A stretch of 64,000 nucleotides of DNA from contig JALEQJ010000004.1 in assembly GCA_022764505.1 (NCBI GenBank), forward strand, positions 62,001 to 126,000. Reading direction: 5' to 3'. Source of the DNA: Phocaeicola sp. (GTDB lineage Bacteria > Bacteroidota > Bacteroidia > Bacteroidales > Bacteroidaceae). Positions 31,579 through 42,039 of the stretch are shown piece after piece (position 1 is the stretch's first letter; every line of letters begins with the position of its first letter). The notes under the pieces were generated by a model. The model saw nothing but the letters and a program-made list of their open reading frames with translations, was not told the DNA's origin and searched no databases. A program made the position numbers and the translations under genes.

Positions 31579-31925
31579 ATATAGAGAAAGTCTTACAAAT
31601 ACCCTTCTCTACAATTTATCCTCTCTATTTGCAAAAAGCAGAAAGAAAAGGACGTACACAGCAGGAGGTGAATACCATTATCTCTTGGCTTACCGGCTAC
31701 GATACCACTACCCTGCAACAACAAATAACGCAAGTCGTGAGCTTAGAACAGTTTTTCCAAGAAGCGCCACAATGGCAAAACAAAGCCTCGCTGATAAAAG
31801 GAAGTATTTGTGGCTACAAAGTGGAAGAAATAAAAGACGAAATGATGTGGAAAATTCGTTGTTTAGATAAACTTATAGATGAACTTGCAAAAGGTAAGAG
31901 CTTAGAAAAAATTCTCCGAGCATAA
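31575..31925 (+). CDS. DUF2200 family protein
   Basis: Characteristic PFSTIYPLYLQKAERKGRTQQEVNTIISWLTGY and MMWKIRCLDKLIDELAKGKSLEKILR. Confidence 0.85.
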   Translation: MNIEKVLQIPFSTIYPLYLQKAERKGRTQQEVNTIISWLTGYDTTTLQQQITQVVSLEQFFQEAPQWQNKASLIKGSICGYKVEEIKDEMMWKIRCLDKLIDELAKGKSLEKILRA

Positions 31926-31943
31926 ACAAAATCACATACCAAT

Positions 31944-32777
31944 ATGAAAACTTATTCAATCATTGTGATGCTGGCTACTCTATTCATAGCCTGCACACAC
32001 AAAGTAAACTCAAATAATATGAAAGAAACAAACGAAACACAGGTAATCATAGAAACCACAGAGGGTAATATCATTGTGAAACTCTATGATGAAACACCGC
32101 TACACAAAGAAAACTTCTTAAAACTCGTAAAAGAAGGTGCTTACGATAGCACACTTTTCCACCGTGTCATCAAGAATTTTATGATACAAGCAGGAGATCC
32201 ACAAAGCAAAAACGCTTCGGACACAGCTACACTGGGTGGAGGAGATGTAGGTTATACCATTCCAGCAGAAATTGTACCTGCGCTTTACCATAAACAAGGA
32301 GCATTAGCCGCCGCCAGAATGGGAGATGATGTAAACCCACAGCGTGCCTCTTCCGGTTGCCAATTCTATATTGTAACAGGAAAAGTCTTTACAGAAGCAC
32401 AACTTACCAACTTAGAAAATCGTATGAATGAGGCTCTACGTGATACTATATTCAATAGACTCGTAACACCACACAGAAAAGAAATTCTTCTTATGCGCAA
32501 AGAAGGAGATCAAGCAGGACTTATGCAACTACAAGATTCATTAGAAGCAGAAGCCAGAAGAATCGTAGCAGAAAAACCTGCTGTAAAATTCACTGCCGAA
32601 CAAAGAAAAACCTACACTACACAAGGAGGTACTCCACACTTAGATGGTGCTTACACTGTCTTTGGCGAAGTAGTGAGTGGATTGGACATAGCACTTAAAA
32701 TAGCCGAGGTAGAAACCGGCGTAGCAGACAGACCGAAGAAAGACGTACGCATTCTCAAGGCTACAGTGAAAGAATAA
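31944..32777 (+). CDS. Cyclophilin-type peptidyl-prolyl isomerase, lipoprotein
   Basis: Lipobox LFIACTHK; FHRVIKNFMIQAGDP, YTVFGEVVSGLDIALKIA. Confidence 0.93.
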   Translation: MKTYSIIVMLATLFIACTHKVNSNNMKETNETQVIIETTEGNIIVKLYDETPLHKENFLKLVKEGAYDSTLFHRVIKNFMIQAGDPQSKNASDTATLGGGDVGYTIPAEIVPALYHKQGALAAARMGDDVNPQRASSGCQFYIVTGKVFTEAQLTNLENRMNEALRDTIFNRLVTPHRKEILLMRKEGDQAGLMQLQDSLEAEARRIVAEKPAVKFTAEQRKTYTTQGGTPHLDGAYTVFGEVVSGLDIALKIAEVETGVADRPKKDVRILKATVKE

Positions 32778-32779
32778 AA

Positions 32780-34018
32780 ATGATTCAAATCAATAAATAT
32801 ACCCTCTCCAATGGGCTACGCATAGTACACCACGAAGACCTCTCTACACAAATGGTGGCTATAAACATAGCTTACAATGTAGGAGCCAGAGATGAAGACG
32901 CTTCGCATACAGGATTTGCTCATCTATTTGAACATCTTATGTTTTGTGGCTCTCTTCATATTCCAGAATACGATGTTGCCATACAAGAAGCAGGAGGAGA
33001 AAACAATGCGTGGACAAGCAACGATCTGACCAATTACTACTTAACCCTCCCCTATCCAAATGCAGAAATTGGCTTTTGGTTAGAAAGCGACCGTATGTTA
33101 GGCTTGGACTTTGAGGGACGAGGCTTGGAGGTACAACGCCAAGTAGTGATGGAGGAGTTCAGACAAAGAAGCCTCAATCAGCCGTATGGCGACTTAAATC
33201 ACCTAATTCGTAATTTGGCTTATCGGGTGCACCCTTATAAATGGCCTACCATTGGTTTGGAATTGGCGCACATAGAAAAAGCGACGAAAGAAGAGGTAAA
33301 ATCATTCTTTTATCGGTTCTACGCTCCCAATAATGCGATATTGGCTGTAACAGGAAGGATTTCGTTTCAAGAAACCATCAGACTGGCAGAAAAGTGGTTC
33401 GGAGATATTCCTGCAAGAGAAGTAAAAATTCGCCGGTTGCCTATAGAACCATTACAAACAGAGCAACGCAGGAAAACAGTAGAGCGAAATGTACCGGCTC
33501 ATATGCTTTATATGGCATTCAAGATGGGAGGAAGAACAGACATAGATTATTATCCATCTGATATGCTCAGCGATTTACTGTCCAATGGTTCCTCATCTCG
33601 CCTCATTCAGCGATTGGTCAAAGAAAAGAAACTCTTCTCTTCTATAGATGCACACATTGATGGCAGTATAGATCCCGGATTATTCCACATAACAGGAAGA
33701 CTCGCAGAAAACATCTCTTTTCAAGAAGCAGAAGAGGCTATATGGCAAGAATTAAAGAACTTACAAGAAAATCTTGTAGAAGATTTCGAATTAGAGAAAA
33801 TAAAAAACAAATACGAGAGTCAGCAGATTTTCAATAGAATGAGCTACCTCAACGTGGCTACGGACTTGGCATACTATGAACTAATAGGAGATGCTGAGCT
33901 TATCAACACAGAAGTAGAATGCTATAGGAGTGTAAGCAAAGAAAACATACGAGCGGTTGCCCAAAAGCTTTTTGCTCCACAGAACAGCAATATCATTCAT
34001 TATTATGCAAAACAATGA
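32780..34018 (+). CDS. M16 family zinc metallopeptidase
   Basis: HxxEH motif in GFAHLFEHLMF. Confidence 0.95.
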   Translation: MIQINKYTLSNGLRIVHHEDLSTQMVAINIAYNVGARDEDASHTGFAHLFEHLMFCGSLHIPEYDVAIQEAGGENNAWTSNDLTNYYLTLPYPNAEIGFWLESDRMLGLDFEGRGLEVQRQVVMEEFRQRSLNQPYGDLNHLIRNLAYRVHPYKWPTIGLELAHIEKATKEEVKSFFYRFYAPNNAILAVTGRISFQETIRLAEKWFGDIPAREVKIRRLPIEPLQTEQRRKTVERNVPAHMLYMAFKMGGRTDIDYYPSDMLSDLLSNGSSSRLIQRLVKEKKLFSSIDAHIDGSIDPGLFHITGRLAENISFQEAEEAIWQELKNLQENLVEDFELEKIKNKYESQQIFNRMSYLNVATDLAYYELIGDAELINTEVECYRSVSKENIRAVAQKLFAPQNSNIIHYYAKQ

Positions 34019-35373
34019 TTACTACATATCCACAACATTATAAAAGATTACTACAAATAGGTATTCCTATTGTGATAGGACAGATAGGAATGATAATATT
34101 GGGGTTTGCAGATACCCTTATGATAGGCTGGTATGGCAAAAACGAATTGGCAGCAGCCGGATTTGTGAATAATATGTTCAATATAGGCATCATCTTTGCT
34201 ACGGGTTTCTCCTACGGGCTTACTCCCATTGTAGGCAGCGCTTATGGACAAGGAGAAAAAAAGATGATAAGCAGTGCTTTGAGAAACAGTTTATATGCCA
34301 ATATGATTATAGCTGTTTTTCTTTGCTTACTCTTCGGGATACTCTACCTCAACATAGGAGCATTAGGGCAACCGGAAGAACTACTCCCACTCATACGCCC
34401 CTACTTCTTAGTATTATTGGCATCTATTCCTTTTATTTTATTCTTCAATGCGTTCAAACAGTTTGCAGATGGTATCACAGATACAAAGATTCCTATGTGG
34501 ATACTCTTAGGAGGGAATGCATTCAATATTATATTCAATTACCTGCTCATTTATGGTAAATGGGGCTTTCCGGAATGGGGTTTATTAGGTGCAGGAGTAG
34601 CTACATTGGGTTCTCGCATACTTATGTGTGTTATGGCAGTGATAGTTTTTCATACATCACGATATAAAGAATATAGCCGTAACTTTTGGAGTTCTGTTTT
34701 TGACAAAGCCATCTTCACCAGATTGAATAAGTTAGGGTGGTCTGTGGGATTGCAAATGGGAATGGAATCTGCCGCCTTCAATTTGAGTACCCTTATGATA
34801 GGCTGGTTAGGAGTAAATGCATTGGCAGCCAATCAGATTATGCTCACTATTTCGCAAGTAACTTTTATGATGTATTATGGTATGGGTGCAGCCGTATCTG
34901 TACAAACCAGCTATTATTACGGCAGTGCTAAGGTAAAAGAAACAAGAGAAGTAGCTATGGCAGGATTCCACATCATACTGCTGATGATTGTAATAGCTAT
35001 CATACCACTCTTCTCACTGAGAGAACAAATAGGTTCACTTTTCACAAACGATGCAGACGTAATACAGATGGTTTCTTACCTCATCTTCCCCTTTGTCGTT
35101 TATCAGATAGGAGACGGATTACAAATTATATATGCCAATGCACTTAGAGGTATAGCCGATGTAAAGAAGATTATAGTCCACGCATTCATTGCTTTCTTTA
35201 TGGTATCTCTTCCTCTCGGTTATTTCTTCGGCTTCATCTTAGAAGGAGGAATTACGGGAGTATGGATGGCTTACCCCATAGGACTGAGCTGTGCCGGCAT
35301 ATTGTTCTACAACAGATTCAGAAAAACTACAGAACAAACCTTGAAAAAAGACATCACCTCTTCTATTTCTTAA
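34015..35373 (+). CDS. MATE family efflux transporter
   Basis: PIVIGQIGMIILGFADTLMIGWYGKNELAAAGF...; 12-TM pattern; 4-nt overlap with the upstream gene. Confidence 0.95.
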   Translation: MITTYPQHYKRLLQIGIPIVIGQIGMIILGFADTLMIGWYGKNELAAAGFVNNMFNIGIIFATGFSYGLTPIVGSAYGQGEKKMISSALRNSLYANMIIAVFLCLLFGILYLNIGALGQPEELLPLIRPYFLVLLASIPFILFFNAFKQFADGITDTKIPMWILLGGNAFNIIFNYLLIYGKWGFPEWGLLGAGVATLGSRILMCVMAVIVFHTSRYKEYSRNFWSSVFDKAIFTRLNKLGWSVGLQMGMESAAFNLSTLMIGWLGVNALAANQIMLTISQVTFMMYYGMGAAVSVQTSYYYGSAKVKETREVAMAGFHIILLMIVIAIIPLFSLREQIGSLFTNDADVIQMVSYLIFPFVVYQIGDGLQIIYANALRGIADVKKIIVHAFIAFFMVSLPLGYFFGFILEGGITGVWMAYPIGLSCAGILFYNRFRKTTEQTLKKDITSSIS

Positions 35374-35376
35374 TAT

Positions 35377-35961
35377 ATGATACAAATAGACGATGTAATA
35401 GTACACTTAGATGTGCTGAAAGAAGAGTTTCTTTGCGATTTGTCTTCCTGTAAAGGAGCGTGCTGTATAGAAGGAGATGCAGGTGCGCCTGTCTCCGCAG
35501 CCGAAATAGAAAAAATAGAAGCACTACTTCCTACCATTTGGGAAGATCTTTCGGAAAAAGCCAAGCAAGAAATAGAGAAAAATGGCGTAGCCTACATAGA
35601 CGAAGAAGGAGACTTGGTTACAACCATCATCAATGGAAAAGATTGTGCTTTCACTTATTACGACGAATCAGGAAACTGCTTTTGTGCTATAGAGAAAGCC
35701 TATAGAGAAGGAAAAACAGACTTCTACAAGCCCATTTCTTGCCATCTATATCCTATACGCGTAGGGGATTACGGCGTGTACAAGGCACTGAATTACCATA
35801 AATGGGATATTTGCCAATGCGCCAGAAAACTGGGGAAAGAAAAGAAAGTACGAGTATATCAATTCTTGAAAGATCCTCTCATCAGACTCTTTGGAGAAAC
35901 ATGGTACACCGAACTTGAGGAGGTGGCAGAAGAACTCAAGAAACAGAATATCATAAAGTAA
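35377..35961 (+). CDS. DUF3109 family protein
   Basis: Cys-rich: CDLSSCKGACCIEGDAGAPV, NGKDCAFTYYDESGNCFCAIE, PISCHLYPIRV. Confidence 0.88.
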   Translation: MIQIDDVIVHLDVLKEEFLCDLSSCKGACCIEGDAGAPVSAAEIEKIEALLPTIWEDLSEKAKQEIEKNGVAYIDEEGDLVTTIINGKDCAFTYYDESGNCFCAIEKAYREGKTDFYKPISCHLYPIRVGDYGVYKALNYHKWDICQCARKLGKEKKVRVYQFLKDPLIRLFGETWYTELEEVAEELKKQNIIK

Positions 35962-35979
35962 ATATAGCCATAGGAAGAG

Positions 35980-36010
35980 AAAGGACAGGAAAAAGAAACT
36001 GTCCTTTTTT
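35980..36010 (+). terminator. Terminator hairpin
   Basis: aaaggacag-gaaaaagaaa-ctgtccttt followed by T-run. Confidence 0.85.
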
Positions 36011-36080
36011 CTTACCTTATATGACCCATCATCTACAAGCTACCTTCCCAAGTAATAACGGATAACTTACAAAGTCTGTT

Positions 36081-36146
36081 CCCCACTATGGTTTATGTAA
36101 ACTTCAATGCAAGTTTATATAAACCGCAGTATGAAACAGGTAAACT
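36081..36146. repeat. 22-bp-period palindromic array, class 1 (copy D)
   Basis: GTTTATGTAAAC (36091), GTTTATATAAAC (36113), degenerate half site ending at 36145. Confidence 0.75.
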
Positions 36147-36251
36147 TCGGTGCAAAAATAAAGATGATAGCATATCTCTTGCATAGAGGTAGATTCCCCT
36201 CTCCCATTTCCACCTTAAGCTTATAAAAAGCAGAAACTAAGATATTTCCAT

Positions 36252-36276
36252 CTTTTCTATCATTTTGATAGAAAAG
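36252..36276. other. Perfect hairpin upstream of the aspA promoter
   Basis: cttttctatca-ttt-tgatagaaaag, 11-bp stem. Confidence 0.6.
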
Positions 36277-36310
36277 TCTATGCTTTTTTGGTTGTAATAG
36301 GTCTTATTTG

Positions 36311-36318
36311 TAGATTTG
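36311..36318 (+). promoter_or_regulatory. -7 element upstream of aspA (TAGATTTG)
   Basis: TAnnTTTG. Confidence 0.55.
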
Positions 36319-36347
36319 CGCCATAAACAACCTTAATAAAAAGAAAT

Positions 36348-37772
36348 ATGGAAGAAGTTAAATTCCGAATTGAAAGCGACCTGCTTGGTGAACGCCAAAT
36401 ACCGGCCGATAAACTTTATGGTGTACAGACGTTGCGTGGTATAGAAAACTTCCGTATCAGCAAATTTCTTTTGAGTGATTATCCTTTATTTATTTATGGT
36501 TTGGCTTGGACAAAAGAAGCAGCAGCCATCGCCAATCATAGATTGGGACTACTCACAGACGCACAAAAAGATGCTATCGTAACGGCTTGCCATGAACTAT
36601 TGGAAGGAAAACACCATGAAAATTTCCCTATAGATATGATCCAAGGCGGAGCAGGAACTACTACAAACATGAATGCAAACGAAGTGATTTGTAACAGAGC
36701 TCTCCAAATTATGGGACATCAAGCCGGAGAGTTTCAGTATCTCACTCCCAATGACCATGTAAATGGCTCACAATCTACAAACGATGCTTATCCTACAGCT
36801 ATTCATTTAGGTTTGTATGCCTCTCACTTGAAGTTCCGCACACACCTCATCAATCTAATTGCTGCCTTGAGAAAGAAAAGCACAGAGTTTGCGCATGTAT
36901 TGAAGATGGGACGCACTCAGCTCCAAGATGCAGTTCCTATGACTTTAGGACAAACATTCAGTGGTTTTGCCTCTATTTTGGAAGCAGAAGTAGAACATTT
37001 AGATTATGCAGCAGAAGAATTCCTTGAAGTAAATATGGGTGCTACAGCCATAGGTACCGGTATCTGTGCAGAACCTCATTATGCCGAATATGTAATAGAG
37101 GCCTTGAAACAAATCACAGGTTGGAATGTAGTTTTAGCAAAAGACCTTGTAGGTGCTACCAGCGACACTTCTGTGATGATTTCTTATAGCTCTGAGCTGA
37201 AACGCATAGCAGTGAAAGTAAACAAGATCTGTAATGACCTTCGTCTTTTGAGTAGTGGACCACGCTCCGGATTAAACGAAATCAACCTGCCTCCTATGCA
37301 GCCGGGGTCTTCCATTATGCCGGGAAAAGTAAACCCGGTTATCCCCGAAGTGATGAGCCAAATCTGCTACAAAGTAATGGGCAACGATCTTACTGTAACT
37401 ATGGCAGGAGATGCGGCACAAATGGAGCTGAACGCTATGGAACCAGTAATGGCACAATGCTGCTTTGAGTCTTTGGAAATACTCGCCAATGGCTTTGATA
37501 CTCTCTGCGAAAGATGTATAAATAATATAGAAGCCAACGAAGAAGTATGTAGAGAACACATTAAAAACAGTATAGGTATAGTAACTGCACTTAACCCTAT
37601 CATTGGTTACAAGAACTCTACCAAGATAGCCAAAGAAGCTATGGAAACAGGCAAAGGCGTTTACGATCTCGTATTGGAACACGATATCTTGGATAAGAAA
37701 GATTTAGACACGATCCTTGCACCGGAAAATATGATAAGCCCTGTAAAATTGGATATTAAACCCAAACACTAA
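36348..37772 (+). CDS. aspA: Aspartate ammonia-lyase
   Basis: ERQIPADKLYGVQTLRGIENF, GGAGTTTNMNANEV, GSSIMPGKVNPVIPE. Confidence 0.92.
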   Translation: MEEVKFRIESDLLGERQIPADKLYGVQTLRGIENFRISKFLLSDYPLFIYGLAWTKEAAAIANHRLGLLTDAQKDAIVTACHELLEGKHHENFPIDMIQGGAGTTTNMNANEVICNRALQIMGHQAGEFQYLTPNDHVNGSQSTNDAYPTAIHLGLYASHLKFRTHLINLIAALRKKSTEFAHVLKMGRTQLQDAVPMTLGQTFSGFASILEAEVEHLDYAAEEFLEVNMGATAIGTGICAEPHYAEYVIEALKQITGWNVVLAKDLVGATSDTSVMISYSSELKRIAVKVNKICNDLRLLSSGPRSGLNEINLPPMQPGSSIMPGKVNPVIPEVMSQICYKVMGNDLTVTMAGDAAQMELNAMEPVMAQCCFESLEILANGFDTLCERCINNIEANEEVCREHIKNSIGIVTALNPIIGYKNSTKIAKEAMETGKGVYDLVLEHDILDKKDLDTILAPENMISPVKLDIKPKH

Positions 37773-37794
37773 TTCTACAGAAAAGTACGAGTAA

Positions 37795-37842
37795 AAAGAG
37801 GTGTGCCAAAACAAAAGATTTTGGTGCACCTCTTCTTTTTTT
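37795..37842 (+). terminator. Terminator downstream of aspA
   Basis: aagaggtgtgccaaaa ... ttttggtgcacctctt with T-run. Confidence 0.85.
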
Positions 37843-37914
37843 AGATAAAAAATAAATCTACAATTCTCTCCTACCTATCCGCTTTCTCGCGCTTGCCCAT
37901 CGGCAAAGTATTGC

Positions 37915-37922
37915 TAAATTTG
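37915..37922 (+). promoter_or_regulatory. -7 element (TAAATTTG)
   Basis: TAnnTTTG upstream of 37948. Confidence 0.55.
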
Positions 37923-37947
37923 CACACATATATCAAGACCTAACATC

Positions 37948-39120
37948 ATGAGTAATCAACGGTACATGAAACGTGGTGTATCTGCTTCCAAAGAAGACGT
38001 ACACGCAGCCATTAAAAACATAGATAAAGGAATTTTTCCACGTGCTTTCTGCAAAATCATTCCGGATATATTGGGAGGAGACCCTGAGTATTGCAACATT
38101 ATGCACGCAGACGGAGCAGGAACGAAGTCCTCTTTGGCATATATGTATTGGAAAGAAACAGGAGATCTCAGTGTTTGGAAAGGCATTGCACAAGATGCCC
38201 TTATTATGAATATAGATGATTTGCTTTGTGTAGGAGCTGTAGACAACATTCTGGTATCTTCTACCATAGGAAGAAACAAACTGCTCATACCCGGCGAAGT
38301 CATTTCTGCTATTATCAATGGTACAGATGAGCTGATGGCAGAGTTGCGAGAAATGGGTATAGGGGTATATGGTACAGGAGGAGAAACCGCAGATGTGGGA
38401 GATTTGGTACGTACTATCATAGTAGATTCTACAGTAACTTGCAGAATGAAACGATCCGATGTGATAGACAATGCAAACATTTGTCCGGGTGATGTCATAG
38501 TAGGTATGGCGTCCTATGGACAAGCTACTTACGAAACTGCTTACAATGGTGGTATGGGAAGCAATGGTTTGACCAGTGCCAGACACGATGTATTCTCCGA
38601 TTATTTGGCAAAGAAATATCCGGAAAGTTATGATGCCGCCGTACCGGAAGATTTGGTATATAGTGGTTCACTCCGTCTTACTGATAACGTAGAGGGTTCT
38701 CCCTTAGATGCAGGAAAATTGGTACTCTCTCCTACACGTACCTATGCTCCCGTAATCAAAGCTGTTTTGGACTCTGTACGCCCACATATACATGGTATGG
38801 TACATTGCTCGGGTGGCGCACAAACTAAAGTACTACACTTCGTAGGAAACAATTGCAAAGTAATAAAAGATAACCTCTTCCCCGTTCCCCCTCTTTTCCG
38901 CACCATCAAGGAAGAAAGCGGTACAGACTGGGAAGAAATGTACAAGGTCTTCAATATGGGACATCGTATGGAAGTATATCTACCCGCAGATTATGCAGAA
39001 GAAGTGATGCGTATCACACGCACTTTTGGTATAGATACGCAAATAGTGGGACGAGTAGAAGAAAACACGAAGAAAGAACTCATCATAGAAAGTGAATTTG
39101 GCACTTTCCATTACGAATAA
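37948..39120 (+). CDS. AIR synthase (phosphoribosylformylglycinamidine cyclo-ligase)-related protein
   Basis: HADGAGTKSSLAYMYWKETGDLSVWKGIAQDALIMNIDDLLCVGA; purM-like C-terminal FNMGHRME. Confidence 0.9.
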   Translation: MSNQRYMKRGVSASKEDVHAAIKNIDKGIFPRAFCKIIPDILGGDPEYCNIMHADGAGTKSSLAYMYWKETGDLSVWKGIAQDALIMNIDDLLCVGAVDNILVSSTIGRNKLLIPGEVISAIINGTDELMAELREMGIGVYGTGGETADVGDLVRTIIVDSTVTCRMKRSDVIDNANICPGDVIVGMASYGQATYETAYNGGMGSNGLTSARHDVFSDYLAKKYPESYDAAVPEDLVYSGSLRLTDNVEGSPLDAGKLVLSPTRTYAPVIKAVLDSVRPHIHGMVHCSGGAQTKVLHFVGNNCKVIKDNLFPVPPLFRTIKEESGTDWEEMYKVFNMGHRMEVYLPADYAEEVMRITRTFGIDTQIVGRVEENTKKELIIESEFGTFHYE

Positions 39121-39138
39121 AAAAATACATACATATAC

Positions 39139-40251
39139 ATGGCAGGAAACAGCACACTATTAGAGAAATTAGAAGGATTAGTAGCACGTTTTGAAGAAGT
39201 ATCTACGCTCATTACAGACCCCAATGTGATAGCCGACCAAAAAAGATACGTCAAGCTCACCAAAGAATACAAAGAACTGGGAGATTTAGTACGCACCAAA
39301 AACGAATATGTACAGTGCATACAAGGGATAGACGAAGCCAAAGAAATACTGCTCAATGAGAGCGACCCCGAAATGAAAGAAATGGCAAGAGAGGAACTCA
39401 CGCTTTGCGAAGCACGTCTACCGGAACTTGAAGAAGAAATAAAGCTACTCCTTGTACCTGCCGACCCACAAGATGATAGAAATGCCATCTTAGAAATACG
39501 TGGTGGAACAGGTGGAGATGAAGCTGCCATATTTGCAGGAGACCTCTTCCGTATGTACACCAAATACTGCGAAGACAAAGGCTGGCGTATGGAAGTGTCC
39601 AGTCTTAGTGAAGGTGCTGCCGGTGGTTTCAAAGAAATTATCTGCTCGGTATCCGGAGAAAAAGTCTATGGGATACTGAAATATGAATCCGGAGTACACC
39701 GTGTACAACGAGTACCTGCCACAGAAACACAAGGTCGTGTACATACATCTGCTGCCTCTGTAGCTGTGCTACCGGAAGCAGAACCTTTCGATGTAGAAAT
39801 AAACGAAGGCGAAATAAAATGGGACACCTTCCGTAGTAGCGGAGCCGGAGGACAAAACGTAAACAAGGTAGAATCCGGAGTACGCCTGCGTTATAACTGG
39901 AAAAATCCCAATACAGGTGTAGTAGAAGAAATCCTCATAGAATGTACAGAAACCAGAGACCAGCCTAAGAACAAGGAAAGAGCATTGGCACGTCTGCGCA
40001 CATTCATCTACGATAAGGAACACCAAAAATACATAGACGATATTTCCAGCAAACGTAAAACTATGGTTTCTACAGGAGACCGTTCTGCCAAAATACGTAC
40101 TTATAACTATCCACAAGGTCGTATTACAGACCATAGAATAAACTATACCATCTATAATCTATCTGCTTTTATGGACGGCGATATTCAGGATTGTATAGAC
40201 CACCTCATCGTAGCAGAAAATGCAGAACGCCTCAAAGAAAGTGAATTGTAA
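39139..40251 (+). CDS. prfA: Peptide chain release factor 1
   Basis: RGGTGGDEAAIFAGDLFRMY, RSSGAGGQNVNKVES (GGQ), DHRINYTIYNLSAFMDG. Confidence 0.97.
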   Translation: MAGNSTLLEKLEGLVARFEEVSTLITDPNVIADQKRYVKLTKEYKELGDLVRTKNEYVQCIQGIDEAKEILLNESDPEMKEMAREELTLCEARLPELEEEIKLLLVPADPQDDRNAILEIRGGTGGDEAAIFAGDLFRMYTKYCEDKGWRMEVSSLSEGAAGGFKEIICSVSGEKVYGILKYESGVHRVQRVPATETQGRVHTSAASVAVLPEAEPFDVEINEGEIKWDTFRSSGAGGQNVNKVESGVRLRYNWKNPNTGVVEEILIECTETRDQPKNKERALARLRTFIYDKEHQKYIDDISSKRKTMVSTGDRSAKIRTYNYPQGRITDHRINYTIYNLSAFMDGDIQDCIDHLIVAENAERLKESEL

Positions 40252-40275
40252 ACTCTATAAACTCTCCCCTCTCTT

Positions 40276-41103
40276 ATGAATAAGCAAACGCTCATAGAAA
40301 ACATTCGCAGAAAGCAGAGCTTCCTCTGCGTAGGATTAGATACGGATATAAAGAAAATCCCGGCACATTTATTGCAAGAGGAAGATCCCATATTTTCATT
40401 CAATAAAGCGATTATTGATGCCACAGCACCTTATTGTATAGCTTACAAACCAAACTTGGCTTTCTATGAAAGTATGGGCGTAAAGGGTTGGATAGCTTTT
40501 GAGAAAACAGTAAAGTATATTCAAGAGCATTATCCGGACCAATTCATCATAGCAGATGCCAAGCGAGGAGATATTGGAAATACCTCTCAAATGTACGCAC
40601 AAACTTTCTTCGGAGAACAAAACATAGATGCGGTTACAGTAGCTCCTTATATGGGAGAAGACAGTGTTACGCCATTCTTGAATTACGAGGGGAAATGGGT
40701 AATTCTACTCGCCCTCACTTCCAACAAAGGTTCGCAGGATTTCCAATTGACAGCAGACGCACAAGGAGAAAGACTCTTTGAGAAAGTATTGCGCACCTCT
40801 CAACAATGGGGAAGTACAGAAAATCTTATGTATGTAGTAGGTGCTACACAAGGCAAAATGTTTCAAGACATTCGTGCTATTGCACCTCATCATTTCTTAT
40901 TGGTACCCGGTGTAGGTGCACAAGGAGGCTCCCTCGAAGAAGTCTGTCAATATGGAATGAATAAGGATTGTGGACTTATCGTAAACTCCAGTCGTGCCAT
41001 TATTTACGCAGACAAGAGTGAACACTTCGCAGAAGTAGCAGCTATAGAAGCGAAAAAGGTACAAGCCGAAATGGCTATTCAATTACAAAAACACCACGTA
41101 TAA
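40276..41103 (+). CDS. pyrF: Orotidine 5'-phosphate decarboxylase
   Basis: [41 protein letters not shown]. Confidence 0.96.
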   Translation: MNKQTLIENIRRKQSFLCVGLDTDIKKIPAHLLQEEDPIFSFNKAIIDATAPYCIAYKPNLAFYESMGVKGWIAFEKTVKYIQEHYPDQFIIADAKRGDIGNTSQMYAQTFFGEQNIDAVTVAPYMGEDSVTPFLNYEGKWVILLALTSNKGSQDFQLTADAQGERLFEKVLRTSQQWGSTENLMYVVGATQGKMFQDIRAIAPHHFLLVPGVGAQGGSLEEVCQYGMNKDCGLIVNSSRAIIYADKSEHFAEVAAIEAKKVQAEMAIQLQKHHV

Positions 41104-41107
41104 CTAT

Positions 41108-42025
41108 ATGAAGAAAATTCTATTCTTACTCGCACTCTGTACTGTTTTCGCCTCTTGCAAGACCTATCATATGCAAGAGAGCCAAGTATTTATCCCCGGG
41201 AAATACATAGCCAAAGATACACTACAGATGAAGCCCGTTCCGGAATGGAAGCAAACTCCCAAAGAAGTTTACCTCTCTATCATAAAAAAAGCAGAAGGTA
41301 CAGTGTACCAAGACAAAAAACTCTGTGTAACAAGAAAGTACTTTACAAACAAAGCGGGAAAGAAATTGGAATTGTTGTATTTTACCCCTACAAAATACAA
41401 AAAGAAAGGCATCTTCTTCCCCGGCAATGGTACCAAAGTGTACGATTATTACGTAGCATTGAAAAACTTGGCTATACAAGCAGAGAGCCAAGTTATTTAT
41501 GTCAATTACGAAGGATATGGACACAGTGATGGAACTCCCTCTTTTCAAGCTACCTTTGCAGACAATAATGAACTTATCGCTTACTTGCGTGAAAATGACA
41601 ATGCACCAACCTTTGTTTGTGGATATTCTATAGGCACCATCTTTGCTACCTATGCTGCCGCAGATATGCAAGTACCCAATTTGTTTTTGGTTTCTCCTCT
41701 CAGCAGTAGCTTGGATTACGCTACCTTCCTCAAGAAAAGCTACACAAGAGGACTGAAGGTAATCTTCCGTCCTTTCTTACGCCTAAAAGGCACACAAAAT
41801 TTGATGGAGATATCGCCTAAGAGCAAAATCAGCCACTATACAGGAACTCTACACATCTATCACTCTAAGAAAGACCAAACTGTACCTTATAGTATGGGAG
41901 TTACTATGTATAAGACGGCTCTCACCCGGCAAAAGACTTTACATACACAAAATACAGGAAATCACGCTTCTTATTTTGACAAAGAGAATTGGGAGAAAGT
42001 GATTCTAAAAATCAAAGATTTATAA
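41108..42025 (+). CDS. Alpha/beta hydrolase lipoprotein
   Basis: Lipobox TVFASCKTY; VNYEGYGHSDGTP, CGYSIGTIFA (GxSxG nucleophile elbow). Confidence 0.85.
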   Translation: MKKILFLLALCTVFASCKTYHMQESQVFIPGKYIAKDTLQMKPVPEWKQTPKEVYLSIIKKAEGTVYQDKKLCVTRKYFTNKAGKKLELLYFTPTKYKKKGIFFPGNGTKVYDYYVALKNLAIQAESQVIYVNYEGYGHSDGTPSFQATFADNNELIAYLRENDNAPTFVCGYSIGTIFATYAAADMQVPNLFLVSPLSSSLDYATFLKKSYTRGLKVIFRPFLRLKGTQNLMEISPKSKISHYTGTLHIYHSKKDQTVPYSMGVTMYKTALTRQKTLHTQNTGNHASYFDKENWEKVILKIKDL

Positions 42026-42039
42026 CAGCAGACAAGCGT

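Noticed and set aside
37933-38586. 217-aa ORF antisense to the AIR synthase-related gene
   Set aside because: Cys/Tyr/Ser-rich shadow translation of the conserved gene on the other strand.
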